Positions 1 to 9,000 of a stretch of DNA of 64,000 nt are shown here, in pieces. Made by a program: the position numbers and the translations under genes. Numbering within the stretch: position 1 is the stretch's first letter; each line of letters opens with the position of its first letter. The stretch is taken from positions 1,984,001 to 2,048,000 of the forward strand of contig NZ_CP143624.1 in the NCBI RefSeq assembly GCF_050038885.1, in the 5' to 3' direction. The notes under the pieces were generated by a model. It saw nothing but the letters and a program-made list of their open reading frames with translations. It made no database searches and had not been told where the DNA came from. Source of the stretch: Myxococcus flavus (GTDB taxonomy: Bacteria > Myxococcota > Myxococcia > Myxococcales > Myxococcaceae).

Positions 1-998
1 TCGACGCCTCGCGCACCGTGCCGCCCCGGCAACTGCGCCTCATGCGCAGCTTCGTCTCCGACGTGCTGCAGAAGACGCTACCCCCCACGGTGCCCAACGT
101 CCCCCGCGTGGCGCTCGGCTCGTCCGGCACCATCAGCGCCGTGGTGTCCTTCGCCGCCGCGGAGGACAGCGGCAACGCCACCGTCCGCCAGCTCACGCAG
201 ACGGTGGACACGCTGGCGCAGATGCCCCCCGAGCGCCGCCGCAAGCGCTTCGACCCGCGCCGCGCGGACATCATCGTCTCCGGCGCCGTCATCCTGGAGG
301 CCGTGGCCAAGTACCTGGGTGTCGAGTCCGTCAGCGTCGTCAACCGGGGCCTGCGCGACGGCATCCTCGTGGACCTGCTCTACCGGCAGGACGAGCACCG
401 CGAGGACCACAGCCTCGCGGACGCCGCCCTGGCCATGGGCAAGCGCTTCTACTTCGACGAGAAGCACGCCCGCCAGGTGGCGCGGCTGTCGCTCGGCCTG
501 TTCGACAACCTGGCCGCCCTGCACCAGCTGCCGCTGTCGGCACGCCCCTACCTGGAGGTGGCCGCCCTCCTCCACGACGTGGGGCACGCCGTCAGCTACG
601 AGCGGCACCACAAGCACACGTACTACCTCATCCGCCACGCCGACCTGCCGGGCCTCGCCGACCGGGAGCGCGAGCTGGTGGCCCGCATCGCCCGCTACCA
701 CCGGCGCAGCCCGCCGGAGCTGGCCCACTCTGGCATGGCGGGCCTCACCCCGGCCGAGGCACGGACGGTGCGCAAGCTGGCCACCCTGCTGCGCGTGGCC
801 AACTCGCTGGACGTCAGCCACCACCAGCCCATCAAGGACTTCAAGGCGACCAACGGCCGAGACGGCGTGGCGCTGCACCTCCACACGCGCCACCCGGTCG
901 ACCTGGAGCTGTGGAACGCGGACCGCGAGGTCATGAACTTCCGCCGCGTCTTCGGCAAGCGGCTCACCTTCCACGTCCACCACACCTCCAGCCGCTAG
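1..998 (+). CDS. ppx: Exopolyphosphatase Ppx/GppA family with HD-like domain, 5' end outside window
   Basis: Phosphatase of the Ppx/GppA family, expected to release phosphate from polyphosphate or pppGpp in the cytoplasm. The frame is open to the left edge, so the N-terminal half of the ASKHA fold is missing. Counting from the GTG at 18, residues 31-40 (VALGSSGTIS) fit the phosphate-binding glycine loop of the second ASKHA lobe. RADIIVSG (82-89) and GLRDGILVD (111-119) are the usual Ppx signature segments. The C-terminal half carries an HD-type motif (LLHDVGHA, His186-Asp187) followed by a His-rich stretch. It stands alone on the + strand, 150 bp before the next gene. Choosing between polyphosphate and pppGpp as substrate is not possible from sequence. 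Confidence 0.88.
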   Translation, partial: DASRTVPPRQLRLMRSFVSDVLQKTLPPTVPNVPRVALGSSGTISAVVSFAAAEDSGNATVRQLTQTVDTLAQMPPERRRKRFDPRRADIIVSGAVILEAVAKYLGVESVSVVNRGLRDGILVDLLYRQDEHREDHSLADAALAMGKRFYFDEKHARQVARLSLGLFDNLAALHQLPLSARPYLEVAALLHDVGHAVSYERHHKHTYYLIRHADLPGLADRERELVARIARYHRRSPPELAHSGMAGLTPAEARTVRKLATLLRVANSLDVSHHQPIKDFKATNGRDGVALHLHTRHPVDLELWNADREVMNFRRVFGKRLTFHVHHTSSR

Positions 999-1152
999 TC
1001 CCCGCTCCCACGGCCGCTGGGCGGAAGAGGAGGCGGCGCGCGCTTTGCCCCCATCCGGGCGAATGCCCACGCTCCAAGTCTCACGGGGCCGCGTCCGCGC
1101 AGGCCCCGCTACGTCTTGGCAACAGCGCCCCGAGGGGGCAGGAGCGCACGCG

Positions 1153-2373
1153 ATGAAGGCAGTCGTTTTCCATGGGATTGGGGACATCCGGCTCGATGAG
1201 GTGGCGGAGCCTCGAATCGAGAAGCCAACGGATGCCATCGTCCGCCTGACGGCGAGCGCCATCTGCGGCACCGACCTGCACATGATTCGAGGAACCATGC
1301 CGGGCATGAAGCCGGGCACCATCCTCGGCCACGAAGGCGTGGGCATCGTCGAGGCGCTCGGCGACGACGTGCGCAACCTCAACATCGGCGACCGGGTGGT
1401 CATCCCCTCCACCATCGCCTGTGGCAACTGCGCGTACTGCCGCGCCGGCTACTACGCCCAGTGCAACGACGCCAACCCCAACGGCGCCAGCGCGGGCACG
1501 GCCTTCTTCGGTGGTCCCCAGGAGACGGGGCCCTTCCATGGCATGCAGGCGGAGAAGGTGCGGGTGCCCTTCGCGCACGTGGGCCTGGTGCGGATTCCCG
1601 AGGGCGTCACCGACGAGCAGGCCATCCTCATCTCCGACATCTTCCCCACCGGCTACATGGGCGCGGAGCTGGCGGAAATCAAACCCGGTGACACCGTGGC
1701 GGTGTTCGGCTGCGGCCCCGTGGGCCTCTTCGCCATCGTCAGCGCGAAGCTGCTGGGCGCCGGCCGCGTCTTCGCCATCGACTGCCACGAGGACCGGCTG
1801 GACCTGGCGCGGGCCCAGGGCGCCGAGGTCATCAACTTCGACGAGGAGGACCCGCTCGAGACGCTCAAGCGCCTCACCAACGGCATCGGCGTGGACCGCG
1901 CCATCGACGCGGTGGGCGTGGACGCCATGCACGCGCACCACGGCCCCGCGGCGAAGAAGGCGCACGAGGAGAAGGCCGAGTTCAAGCGCGAGGTGAAGGA
2001 GGCCGCCCCCAAGACGAACCCCAAGGGCGACAACTGGGTGCCCGGCGACGCGCCCGCGCAGGCCCTCATGTGGGCCGTGGAGGGCCTGGCCAAGGCGGGC
2101 ACGCTGTCCATCATCGGCGTCTACCCACAGCAGGTGCGCACGTTCCCCATCGGCATGGCGATGAACAAGAACCTCACGATGAAGATGGGCAACTGCAACC
2201 ACCGCAAGTACATCCCCAAGCTGCTGGAGCTGGTGCGCACCGGCGTGGTGGACCCCACGGCCATCCTGTCCCACGTGGAGCCCATGGGCAGCGCCATCGA
2301 CGCGTACCGCAACTTCGACGTGCGCAAGCCCGGCTGGGTGAAGGTGGAGCTGGAGACCACCCAGCTCCAGTAA
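1153..2373 (+). CDS. Zinc-dependent alcohol dehydrogenase (formaldehyde dehydrogenase-like MDR family)
   Basis: 406-residue medium-chain dehydrogenase that should oxidise an alcohol or hydrated aldehyde with NAD(P). Cys38 in ICGTDLH and His60-Glu61 in GHE provide the catalytic zinc site. Cys90, Cys93, Cys96 and Cys104 form the structural zinc lobe. GCGPVG at 186-191 is the Rossmann nucleotide loop. A Lys/Glu-rich insertion (about residues 263-290) before the last Rossmann strands resembles the glutathione-independent formaldehyde dehydrogenase-like group. The ATG at 1153 is chosen because GGAG lies 10 bases upstream; longer in-frame starts add a non-family sequence. It converges with the QueA-like gene 22 bp downstream. 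Substrate is not determined. Confidence 0.88.
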   Translation: MKAVVFHGIGDIRLDEVAEPRIEKPTDAIVRLTASAICGTDLHMIRGTMPGMKPGTILGHEGVGIVEALGDDVRNLNIGDRVVIPSTIACGNCAYCRAGYYAQCNDANPNGASAGTAFFGGPQETGPFHGMQAEKVRVPFAHVGLVRIPEGVTDEQAILISDIFPTGYMGAELAEIKPGDTVAVFGCGPVGLFAIVSAKLLGAGRVFAIDCHEDRLDLARAQGAEVINFDEEDPLETLKRLTNGIGVDRAIDAVGVDAMHAHHGPAAKKAHEEKAEFKREVKEAAPKTNPKGDNWVPGDAPAQALMWAVEGLAKAGTLSIIGVYPQQVRTFPIGMAMNKNLTMKMGNCNHRKYIPKLLELVRTGVVDPTAILSHVEPMGSAIDAYRNFDVRKPGWVKVELETTQLQ

Positions 2374-2395
2374 CCCCTCCAGGGGCCCACGCCGC

Positions 2396-3421
2396 TCACG
2401 CGTCCAGCAGCAGGCACGAGTCTCCGAACTCGTGCCCCAGGTAGCCGCGCGCCTCGGCGTGCGCGGCCACCTCCTGGAGCAGCGGCAGCGGCGCGAAGGC
2501 CTGGAGCAGCGCATGGTGGCTGCTGCCCGGCTCGTGCACGCCGGTGAGCAGCCCGTGCACCAGGCGCGGGACGAAGCCGGGCCCCAGGAGCAGGTCCGTC
2601 ACGTCCTCGCCCGCGACCAGCCAGCCGCCGTGCTGGGCCGCGCGGCCCTCCAGGGCCCGCACCACCGTGGTGCCCACCGCCACCACGCGTCCGCCCGAGG
2701 CCCGCGTGTGCAGGATGGCGTCCACCGTGGCCTCGGGGATGTCCGAGCGCTCGGGCCGGGGCAGCGCCGCGTCCAGCGCCGCGTCCCCCGTGGAGGACAG
2801 CCCCGCCGCATGGGTGAGCGACGCCAGCCGCACGCCCCGCCGCCGCAGCGCCAGCAGCACGCTCCACGTGAGGGGCAGGCCCGCGGAGGGGGCCTCCGCG
2901 GACCAGGGGCGCGCGCCATAGGCCGTCTGCACGTGCCACAGCGACAGCGGCGCTTCCATGTACGCGTACTGCACCGGACGCCCGCTCCGGTAGAGCCCGG
3001 ACCAGAGCGCGGCGCCCGTCGCCTCGAAGGCCACGCGCAGCAGGCGGGGCGACGGCGGCAGCACGGCTTCGACACGAGCCTTCAGGCCGCCCACCACGAG
3101 GCCCGCGCCCACGGGCAGCACGGGCGGCGGTGGCCGGTCCTCCGTGCGCCTGCGCCAGTCCCCGACGCCGAACAGCACCGCCGTCCAGGCGCCGTCCGGC
3201 TCGCGCGACAGCAGGCGCAGCTCGATGCGCTCTCCCGACTCCGTGCGCCCCGCCAGGGACGCGGGCAGCGTCGCCGCGTCGTTCACCACCAGCAGGTCTC
3301 CCGCGCGGAGCAGCGAGGGGAGCTCCGCCACCCGGGTGTCGTGGAAGCGGCGAGCGCGGGGCTCGACGTGCAGCAGGCGTCCTTCCTCGGGACGCTCCGC
3401 GGGCCAGCGCGCGGGGTTCAT
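2396..3421 (-). CDS. QueA-like S-adenosylmethionine:tRNA ribosyltransferase-isomerase
   Basis: 341-residue protein with the overall QueA pattern: a GRVVAVGTTVVRALEG segment, a TDLLLGPGF strand and a C-terminal YLGHEFGDSCLLLD segment like the QueA end. Family members transfer and isomerise the ribosyl group of SAM onto preQ1-tRNA in queuosine synthesis. Several QueA-defining residues differ: the usual histidine-rich loop before the VGTT strand reads ERSDIPEATVD here, so it may be a divergent paralogue with another substrate. The ATG overlaps the stop of the upstream SDR gene by 4 bases (ATGA), which implies translational coupling and a joint function. No other queuosine genes are visible in the window. 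Confidence 0.72.
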   Translation of the reverse strand: MNPARWPAERPEEGRLLHVEPRARRFHDTRVAELPSLLRAGDLLVVNDAATLPASLAGRTESGERIELRLLSREPDGAWTAVLFGVGDWRRRTEDRPPPPVLPVGAGLVVGGLKARVEAVLPPSPRLLRVAFEATGAALWSGLYRSGRPVQYAYMEAPLSLWHVQTAYGARPWSAEAPSAGLPLTWSVLLALRRRGVRLASLTHAAGLSSTGDAALDAALPRPERSDIPEATVDAILHTRASGGRVVAVGTTVVRALEGRAAQHGGWLVAGEDVTDLLLGPGFVPRLVHGLLTGVHEPGSSHHALLQAFAPLPLLQEVAAHAEARGYLGHEFGDSCLLLDA

Positions 3422-4146
3422 GCCGCCTCCAGCTTCGCCGCCTCCAGGCGGGTTCCCGACGGCAGCGACTCGGCCTGCCATGCCACCAGGTCGACGAGCC
3501 GAGCCGCCACCGCCTCCGGCCGGCTCAACCGGGAGTAGTCCCCGTCCGGCACGGCGTCCCGGTACATCCGCGTGTCCATCTCCCCGGGGTCCACCGTCAG
3601 GAAGCGCACGCCCGTGCCCTCCAGCTCCGCCGCCCAGACGCGCCCCAGGTGCTCCAGCGCCGCCTTGGACACGCCATACGCGCCCCAGCGGGGATAGGCG
3701 GACACCGCCGCGTCCGAGGTGATGTGCATGACGAGCCCCTTGCCCCGCACCGCCATGTTTCCCGCCACCGCCTTGGTGAGGCGGAAGGGGCCCACCACGT
3801 TGACCTCCAGCACGCGCTGCAGGTCCTCGCAGGCGGTGTCCAGCAGCAGCGGCAGCGGCGTGGGGCCCAGCGTGCTCGCGTTATGGATGAGCACGTCCAG
3901 CGGGCCCACCAGCGCGGTGGCGGCGCCCACCATCGGGTAGATGGCCTCCTTGTCGCCCACGTCGTAGGCCAGCGCGTGGGCGTCCAGCCCCTCCCAGCGC
4001 AGCGCCTCCGCGACGGACTCCATCTCCGCGGCGTGGCGGGCCACGCCTACCACCCGCGCGCCCCGGCGGGCGAAGCCGTTCATCAGCGCCAGCCCGAGCC
4101 CCCGGCTCGCGCCTGTAATCAGAATGCTCTTGTCGATGCGGACCAT
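3418..4146 (-). CDS. Short-chain dehydrogenase/reductase
   Basis: 242-residue classical SDR oxidoreductase. The nucleotide loop TGASRGLG lies at residues 11-18. The catalytic tetrad is Asn116, Ser144, Tyr157 and Lys161 (YxxxK in AYGVSK). PGEMDT follows, as in the family's PG motif. The ATG at 4146 puts the loop at the usual distance from the start. It is the first gene of a two-gene unit with the QueA-like gene (ATGA overlap). It is transcribed divergently from the XRE-cupin regulator across 85 bp holding tandem inverted repeats, so that regulator probably controls it. Substrate unknown. Confidence 0.87.
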   Translation of the reverse strand: MVRIDKSILITGASRGLGLALMNGFARRGARVVGVARHAAEMESVAEALRWEGLDAHALAYDVGDKEAIYPMVGAATALVGPLDVLIHNASTLGPTPLPLLLDTACEDLQRVLEVNVVGPFRLTKAVAGNMAVRGKGLVMHITSDAAVSAYPRWGAYGVSKAALEHLGRVWAAELEGTGVRFLTVDPGEMDTRMYRDAVPDGDYSRLSRPEAVAARLVDLVAWQAESLPSGTRLEAAKLEAA

Positions 4147-4193
4147 TCGCGTGTCCTCCCTGCGCCTGGAGATAAACGCGGTCCGCCATTCCA

Positions 4194-4228
4194 TTGGCGC
4201 AGAAGCCAAGGCCTTGGCAGATTGCCAA
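4194..4228. promoter_or_regulatory. Tandem inverted repeats, probable operator of the XRE-cupin regulator
   Basis: Two related palindromes lie in the divergent gap: TTGGC-N6-GCCAA at 4194-4209 and TTGGCA-GAT-TGCCAA at 4214-4228. Their left arms are exactly 20 bp apart, about two helical turns, which would suit cooperative dimer binding on one DNA face. The second palindrome ends 3 bases before the regulator ATG. That the regulator binds here is inference from position. Confidence 0.6.
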
Positions 4229-4231
4229 TCC

Positions 4232-4789
4232 ATGAACGACGATGACCTTCCCGGCAGGCTGGCCCGCAACATCCGCTCGCTGCGCGAGACGCGAGGCGCC
4301 ACCCAGGCACAGCTGTCCCGCCTCGCGGGCGTCCCCCGCGCCACCTGGGCCCACCTGGAGTCCGGTGCCGCCAACCCGACGCTGTCCGTGCTGCACCGCG
4401 TAGCCGCCGCGCTCCAGGTGTCGTTGGAGGAGCTCATCGCGAAGCCCCGGGCGAGCGCCCGGCACTATCCCCGCGCCACCCTGCCCGTCCGGATGCGCGG
4501 TGGAGGCACGCTGCGCAAGCTGCTGCCGGACCCGCTGCCCGGCATGGAGTTCGACCGCGTGGAGCTGCCACCCCAGGTCCGCGTCACCGGCGTGCCGCAC
4601 ACGCCCGGCACCCGGGAGTACCTGGCGTGCGAGGCGGGAGAGCTGCTGCTCGTCGCCAGCGGGGAGCGCTTCCTCCTCCAGCCCGGCGACGTGGTGGTGT
4701 TCCGGGGGGACCAGAAGCACTCCTACGAGAATCCTGGAACCCGAACGGCCGTGGGTTACTCGGTCGTCCTGCTGGCGCCTTCCATCTGA
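4232..4789 (+). CDS. XRE-family transcriptional regulator with C-terminal cupin domain
   Basis: 185-residue regulator. Residues about 7-62 are a Cro/C1-type helix-turn-helix (NIRSLRETRGATQAQLSRLA, then a TWAHLESG recognition segment). Residues about 110-182 are a cupin (EYLACEAGELLL, LQPGDVVVFRGDQKHSYEN) that should bind a small ligand. Such HTH-cupin proteins usually control adjacent metabolic genes and themselves. The ATG at 4232 is preferred; an in-frame start at 4124 would overlap the divergent SDR gene and add non-family sequence. The divergent SDR/QueA-like pair is the likely target, given the tandem palindromes between them. Confidence 0.86.
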   Translation: MNDDDLPGRLARNIRSLRETRGATQAQLSRLAGVPRATWAHLESGAANPTLSVLHRVAAALQVSLEELIAKPRASARHYPRATLPVRMRGGGTLRKLLPDPLPGMEFDRVELPPQVRVTGVPHTPGTREYLACEAGELLLVASGERFLLQPGDVVVFRGDQKHSYENPGTRTAVGYSVVLLAPSI

Positions 4790-4829
4790 GGACGCCAGGG
4801 CCGTCCGGCGGGAGAGGTACACTGGGGGC

Positions 4830-5444
4830 ATGGCGCACCTCTCGCGAGTCCTCACCGTCATCCTGGGTGCCGTACTCGGCGCGGTCGGGGCATGGCTGCT
4901 GCTGAAGCCCGCGTCTCCGTCGCTGCCGGACACGCCTTCCGTGGTGCAGCAGATGCGGGACGTGGCGCGGCTGGAGACGCTCGACGTCGCCCTCTACAAG
5001 AAGGTGTCCTTCACGCCCGAGCCGCAGGCCACCGACGCGCTCTGGAAGGACGTGCTGAACTGGGCGCGCTACACGCTCCAGAATCCGCACGGCCGCGCCA
5101 TCGTCTTCGCGAACGCGCACCTGGGCTTCGACTTCCAGCGCTTCGACCGCTCCCATCTCCAGGTGACGGGCACCCGCGTCTACGTGGTGCTCCCGCCGCT
5201 GGAGGTGAAGGTGGAGCTGCGTCCGGGAGAGACGGAGGTCATCGACTCCAACCTGGACAGCGAACAGACGGCGCAGCTGCTGGAGAAGGCCCGCGCCGCC
5301 TTCGAGCAGGAGGTCCGCGCGGACGGGCGCCTCCAGCGGCGCGCCCGGGAGTCGGCGGAGCGCTCGCTGCGGGCGCTGCTGCTCACGCTGGGCTATCGCG
5401 AGGTGGTGTTCGTGGACCGACTTCCCGCGGGCACCGCGGGCTGA
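4830..5444 (+). CDS. DUF4230-type membrane-anchored protein
   Basis: 204-residue protein with one N-terminal membrane segment (about residues 5-23, LTVILGAVLGAVGAWLLL) and a soluble remainder that would face the periplasm. The central part (RLETLDVALYKKVSF, VYVVLPPLEVKVELRPGETEVIDSN) matches the DUF4230 pattern, a family of unknown role. The C-terminal third is a charged helix rich in Arg/Glu that ends in a short strand. It lies 40 bp after the regulator on the same strand and converges with the TPR gene, with only 7 bp between the two stops. Confidence 0.7.
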   Translation: MAHLSRVLTVILGAVLGAVGAWLLLKPASPSLPDTPSVVQQMRDVARLETLDVALYKKVSFTPEPQATDALWKDVLNWARYTLQNPHGRAIVFANAHLGFDFQRFDRSHLQVTGTRVYVVLPPLEVKVELRPGETEVIDSNLDSEQTAQLLEKARAAFEQEVRADGRLQRRARESAERSLRALLLTLGYREVVFVDRLPAGTAG

Positions 5445-5451
5445 GCGCGCC

Positions 5452-6708
5452 TCACCCCGCGGACAGGCCCTCTTCCGTCAGCCGGAAGGTGCCCGGGATG
5501 CCATCCGGCGAGGGCATCAGCCGCGCCAGCGACGCGCAGGCCTCGGTGTCCGACTCGCGGCACACCACCGCCAGCTCCCTCCGGCCCAGCGACACGCGCA
5601 GGGGGACGTCTCCCGCGAGCTGCGCCAGGGCCTTCCGCTGCGGCGCCAGCAGCAGCCGCGCGGCGTCATGGCCGTCCCCCTCCGCCACCGCCCACAGCCC
5701 CGAGAAGGCCTCCGCCAGGCGGACCTCGCCCTGGTCCACGAGCACGGGCCGGACTGGCGCCACGTTCGAGGACAGGTTGCGCCAGGCCGCCGCGTCCGCC
5801 GACTCCAGCGTGAGCCCGGCGGGCGCCAGCGCGGCCTCCGGCAGGTAGCGCACGAACTCGGCGTCCTCCAGAACGTAGAAGACGTCCAGCCCCGCGGGCC
5901 CCGGCCGGTGCAGGGCGCCCACGGCCTTCGCCGCGAAGCCCGCTGGGCGCAGCACCGGGCGCAACCGGGCCTCCAGCGCCTGGCCCTCCGCGCTCAAGCC
6001 CGAGGACAGTCCGCCCAGCCGCGCCGCCAGCGCGTCCGCGTAGGCCGCCAGGCCCTGCGTACCCGGGGACTCCTGGTATGCGGCGTACAGCGAGCCCACG
6101 TCCACGCGCCCGACGCCCCCCGTGGCGAGCTTCACCAGCAGGTCCTTGCCCTGCCGCCGGAACGCAATCCGGGCGCGCCCCAGCGCGGCGGTGAGCGCGG
6201 CGGTGAACTCCGGGCGCAGCACCTGCTCCCGCGGAACGGGAGGCGGCAACTCCACGGCCTCCAGCTCCTCCTTCAGCAGCCGCGCCTCGGCGTCGAAGGG
6301 GTCCCTGGCCAGCGCATCCGCGACGTAGGCGCGCGCCTTGTCCGTCTCGCCGCGCCGCAGGCCCAGGACGGCCAGCACCTTGAGCACCTCGGGGTCACCC
6401 GGGGACTGCGCGAGGACCTCGGTCAACAGCCGTTCGGCGTCGCCGTTGCGCTCCAGGCCCAGTAACGCCCGCGCCAGCCCCAGCCGCACTGGCACGTCGC
6501 GAGGGAAGTCGCGGCGCAGGGACTCCAGCAGGGGCAGCGCCTCGCGCTCGGCGCCCGCGTTGACCAGGGCATGTGCCAGGGCCAGCCGCAAGGAGGGGCC
6601 CGGGCTGCGCTGCGCCTCGGTGCGAAGCAGGGCCAGCTCCGCATCGCTCAACGTCTCACCCGCTTCCACCTTGCGGCGGACGCGCTCCAGGCTCAGGGGG
6701 GCACTCAC
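5452..6708 (-). CDS. TPR-repeat protein with DUF1444-like C-terminal half
   Basis: 418-residue cytoplasmic protein with no signal sequence. Residues about 1-150 are three or four tetratricopeptide-like helix pairs (SLRLALAHALVNAGAEREAL, VRLGLARALLGLERNGDAER, PEVLKVLAVLGLRRGETDKA). The remainder resembles DUF1444/YtpQ, including the GLDVFYVLEDAEFVRYLPE strand-helix that recurs in that family. Function unknown; TPRs suggest a protein-binding role. The GTG at 6708 is preferred over a TTG at 6744 because the longer version adds only a basic tail; no strong Shine-Dalgarno marks either start. Confidence 0.75.
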   Translation of the reverse strand: MSAPLSLERVRRKVEAGETLSDAELALLRTEAQRSPGPSLRLALAHALVNAGAEREALPLLESLRRDFPRDVPVRLGLARALLGLERNGDAERLLTEVLAQSPGDPEVLKVLAVLGLRRGETDKARAYVADALARDPFDAEARLLKEELEAVELPPPVPREQVLRPEFTAALTAALGRARIAFRRQGKDLLVKLATGGVGRVDVGSLYAAYQESPGTQGLAAYADALAARLGGLSSGLSAEGQALEARLRPVLRPAGFAAKAVGALHRPGPAGLDVFYVLEDAEFVRYLPEAALAPAGLTLESADAAAWRNLSSNVAPVRPVLVDQGEVRLAEAFSGLWAVAEGDGHDAARLLLAPQRKALAQLAGDVPLRVSLGRRELAVVCRESDTEACASLARLMPSPDGIPGTFRLTEEGLSAG

Positions 6709-6844
6709 CCGCGCCAATCTAGTGCCCCGGAGGAGCCAACCCAACCGCTCGCAGTGGGCACCTGGCTGAGCGCCATGGCTCGCTCCGCGGGAGCCCGGGC
6801 ACGGCGACTCGCGGCCCGGCGGTCCTCCGAGGTCCGGCAGTCCG

Positions 6845-7087
6845 TCAGTGCCTGCTCGGCTGCTGTGGCTCCTGCATCGCCGGAGGCCGCCCCATGCCGG
6901 CCGCGGGCGTCTCGTCCTTGAGCATCCCGCGAATCATCTCCCGCAGCTCGGCGGAGTCCTCGTGGCCATGCGCGGAGACCGCGTGCGCGACGGCCGCCTG
7001 GAATACCTCGTCCTCCTCGCCGGCAATCGTCAGCGTGCAGTGGGTGTCGCTGGGCGCCTCCCGGCAGTCCATCATCTTGCGAGACAT
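6845..7087 (-). CDS. DUF1059 family small protein
   Basis: 80-residue protein matching DUF1059: it starts MSRKMMDCRE, continues with a TLTIAGEEDEVFQAAVAHAV segment and ends with an ELREMIRGML helix. The conserved N-terminal Cys and the late His-rich helix (HAVSAHGHED) are present. The family has no established function. A strong AGGAGG lies 7-12 bases before the ATG at 7087. The C-terminal 20 residues (Pro/Gln/Ser-rich) look like an unstructured tail not typical for the family. Confidence 0.75.
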   Translation of the reverse strand: MSRKMMDCREAPSDTHCTLTIAGEEDEVFQAAVAHAVSAHGHEDSAELREMIRGMLKDETPAAGMGRPPAMQEPQQPSRH

Positions 7088-7188
7088 GGTGGTGTCCTCC
7101 TGCGTCACAGGTGGACACGCCCGACCACCGCCACAAGGGAGGGACAGGCAGCCAGGGCCCGCCTGCCGGGCCCGGACCGCCTTGGGAC

Positions 7189-8790
7189 TCAACATGCGTT
7201 GAGCGTGGCCACGAAGAACGCGCTCAGCGCGCCGTATAGCCGCGCGGAGATGGCGTCGTACTGCTGCTGTGCCTCGGGCGTCTCGAAGTACTGGTCATTC
7301 CACGAGCCCATGCCGCCAAAGACGTCGGACAACAGGTAGGCGAGCAGCCCGCGCAGCTTCGCCTCGGACAATCCCAGAGGCAGGAACAGCGCCATCGAGC
7401 CCAGCTTGCGCTCGAAGACCTCCACGGGCCAGGCGTCGAAGCCCGCGGCCTTCGCGGCCTCTAGATAGGCCGGCATCCGCTCCGGCGAGAGGTCCCCATA
7501 GCGTGGCGCCTGGCCTTCGAGCGCGAAGAGCGCCAGCTTGAAGGCATCCGCGAAGCTCGAGCCCTGCTCGGTGGCGAAGCGGCTGGCTTCCCGAAGCGCC
7601 TCGATGAAGTCGCGCCGCGCATCGTCCCAGGCAGGCCCCGCGGGAACGGGGGCGGGCCCGCGCCCAAGCTCCTGGAACAGGAACATCTGGTACACGTCGG
7701 GATTGGATTGGAGGCGCAGCAGCTCCTTGCCTGGAATGCGTCCGGCGAGCTCCTCCGGCGAGAACACGGGCCGGATGCATCCACGCAAGGGCTCGGGGAC
7801 CACCAGCTCCGCGCCATGCGCCCGGCAGGCCTGCTGCAATGCCATCATCAGGTTGCCGGTCAGCATCGACCGGAGCCCGTCCGGTGGCATCGCCCGGAGC
7901 CGGGCCTCGAAGTCCTCGGCCGAGACGGGCGACTCGCCCTCGGCCAGGAACTGGTTCTGGTCCCGAGCGATGCGCTCCCACGCGTCCCTGGCGAAGGGCT
8001 GGGCCGCCACCAGGTCCGCGAACTGCTGCGGCGTGGTGGTTTCCGTGATGAGGAGCTCCTCCTCCTCCGGGACGAACTCCGCCCGCCGGTCGGGAGGTAG
8101 CAGCATCTCGGCCATCAGTGCGTCCGGGTCGCTGGTGTAGAAGCACGGGCGGAGCGCCTCGGGGATGTTCACTTCCGCGCCCAGTCGGCGGACGGTGGAC
8201 TGGAGCGCCTTCACCAGGTCGCTCCCGCGCAGGTCGTAGTGCACGAAACCGGCCGGGGAGCACAGATAGTCCGCCACCTCCGCGGCCGACACCGCGGGCC
8301 GGTCGTTGAGGACGTTGTTCTCGGAGATGGATTCCGCCCAGACCTCGAAGATGCGGTCCGCGTGCGACTGGGCGCGCGCGAAGTCCACGAGCTGCCGCGC
8401 GGTGAGGAGGTACGGGCGACTGTGGTGCGTCCGCAGGAGGAAGAGCGAGGACGTGCCTCCCGAGGACAGCTCCAGCACCACGCCGCCGGTGTTGGCGAAC
8501 GCGGCGGCGATGTGCGCGGGAAGCGTCTCCGCGCTGGACGTGCCGAAGTCCACCACGCGCGCGGACAGCGGCCCGCCCTTCGTCAGCTGCTCGAGCCATT
8601 CGGCCAGCGGCAGCTCACGGCCATCCTGGAACTGGACACCCAGCGAGTACGCCTGGGGCACCGCGAGTCGCCGCAGCGACCAGCCCTCACCCAGCTCCGC
8701 TTCCAGTGCTTCGAGCCTCTCGGGCCACCGGGCGCTGTCGCCTTGCAGCAGCGAGGTCACCAGCACCACGCAAAGGTCATCCACCCGCAC
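7189..8790 (-). CDS. Unrecognised 533-residue cytoplasmic protein
   Basis: I do not recognise this protein. It starts with a GTG (8790) preceded by GGAGG at suitable spacing. It is acidic, has no signal peptide or membrane segment, and looks like a multi-domain alpha/beta protein. An N-terminal part (1-115, strand VDDLCVVLVTSLLQG, then VVLELSSGGTSSLFLLRTHH) could be a small sensor-like fold. A helical middle contains two similar short helical modules, each ending with a run like VEVNIPEALRPCF and ELVVPEPLRGCIRP (about residues 200-230 and 330-360), so an internal duplication is likely. The C-terminal 130 residues are helical. Neighbours give no functional clue. Confidence 0.6.
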   Translation of the reverse strand: MRVDDLCVVLVTSLLQGDSARWPERLEALEAELGEGWSLRRLAVPQAYSLGVQFQDGRELPLAEWLEQLTKGGPLSARVVDFGTSSAETLPAHIAAAFANTGGVVLELSSGGTSSLFLLRTHHSRPYLLTARQLVDFARAQSHADRIFEVWAESISENNVLNDRPAVSAAEVADYLCSPAGFVHYDLRGSDLVKALQSTVRRLGAEVNIPEALRPCFYTSDPDALMAEMLLPPDRRAEFVPEEEELLITETTTPQQFADLVAAQPFARDAWERIARDQNQFLAEGESPVSAEDFEARLRAMPPDGLRSMLTGNLMMALQQACRAHGAELVVPEPLRGCIRPVFSPEELAGRIPGKELLRLQSNPDVYQMFLFQELGRGPAPVPAGPAWDDARRDFIEALREASRFATEQGSSFADAFKLALFALEGQAPRYGDLSPERMPAYLEAAKAAGFDAWPVEVFERKLGSMALFLPLGLSEAKLRGLLAYLLSDVFGGMGSWNDQYFETPEAQQQYDAISARLYGALSAFFVATLNAC

Positions 8791-9000
8791 GCACTGCCTC
8801 CATGGGACTCAACGCGACGGAAAGCGCCGCGCCGGAGGTCAGACAAGCATGTCGGGAGCAGGATGAAAACGCTCCACGGCGCCGCCCCCGGCCTGCGCCG
8901 TTGCACGTCTCGAGGCCCTCGTCGGCCGCGGGCCGACCTGAAGGCTCCCGGCCGCAGGCTCACTCCAGGCGTCCCGAGAAGCGTGAGCTGCCGCCAGGAG
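8791..9000. other. Intergenic stretch before the 70-bp repeat array
   Basis: GC-rich sequence upstream of the 533-residue gene. It holds the ribosome site of that gene at its left end. I see no conserved coding frame, no tRNA and no strong terminator. With the repeat array it makes a gap of about 460 bp without a gene. Confidence 0.5.
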
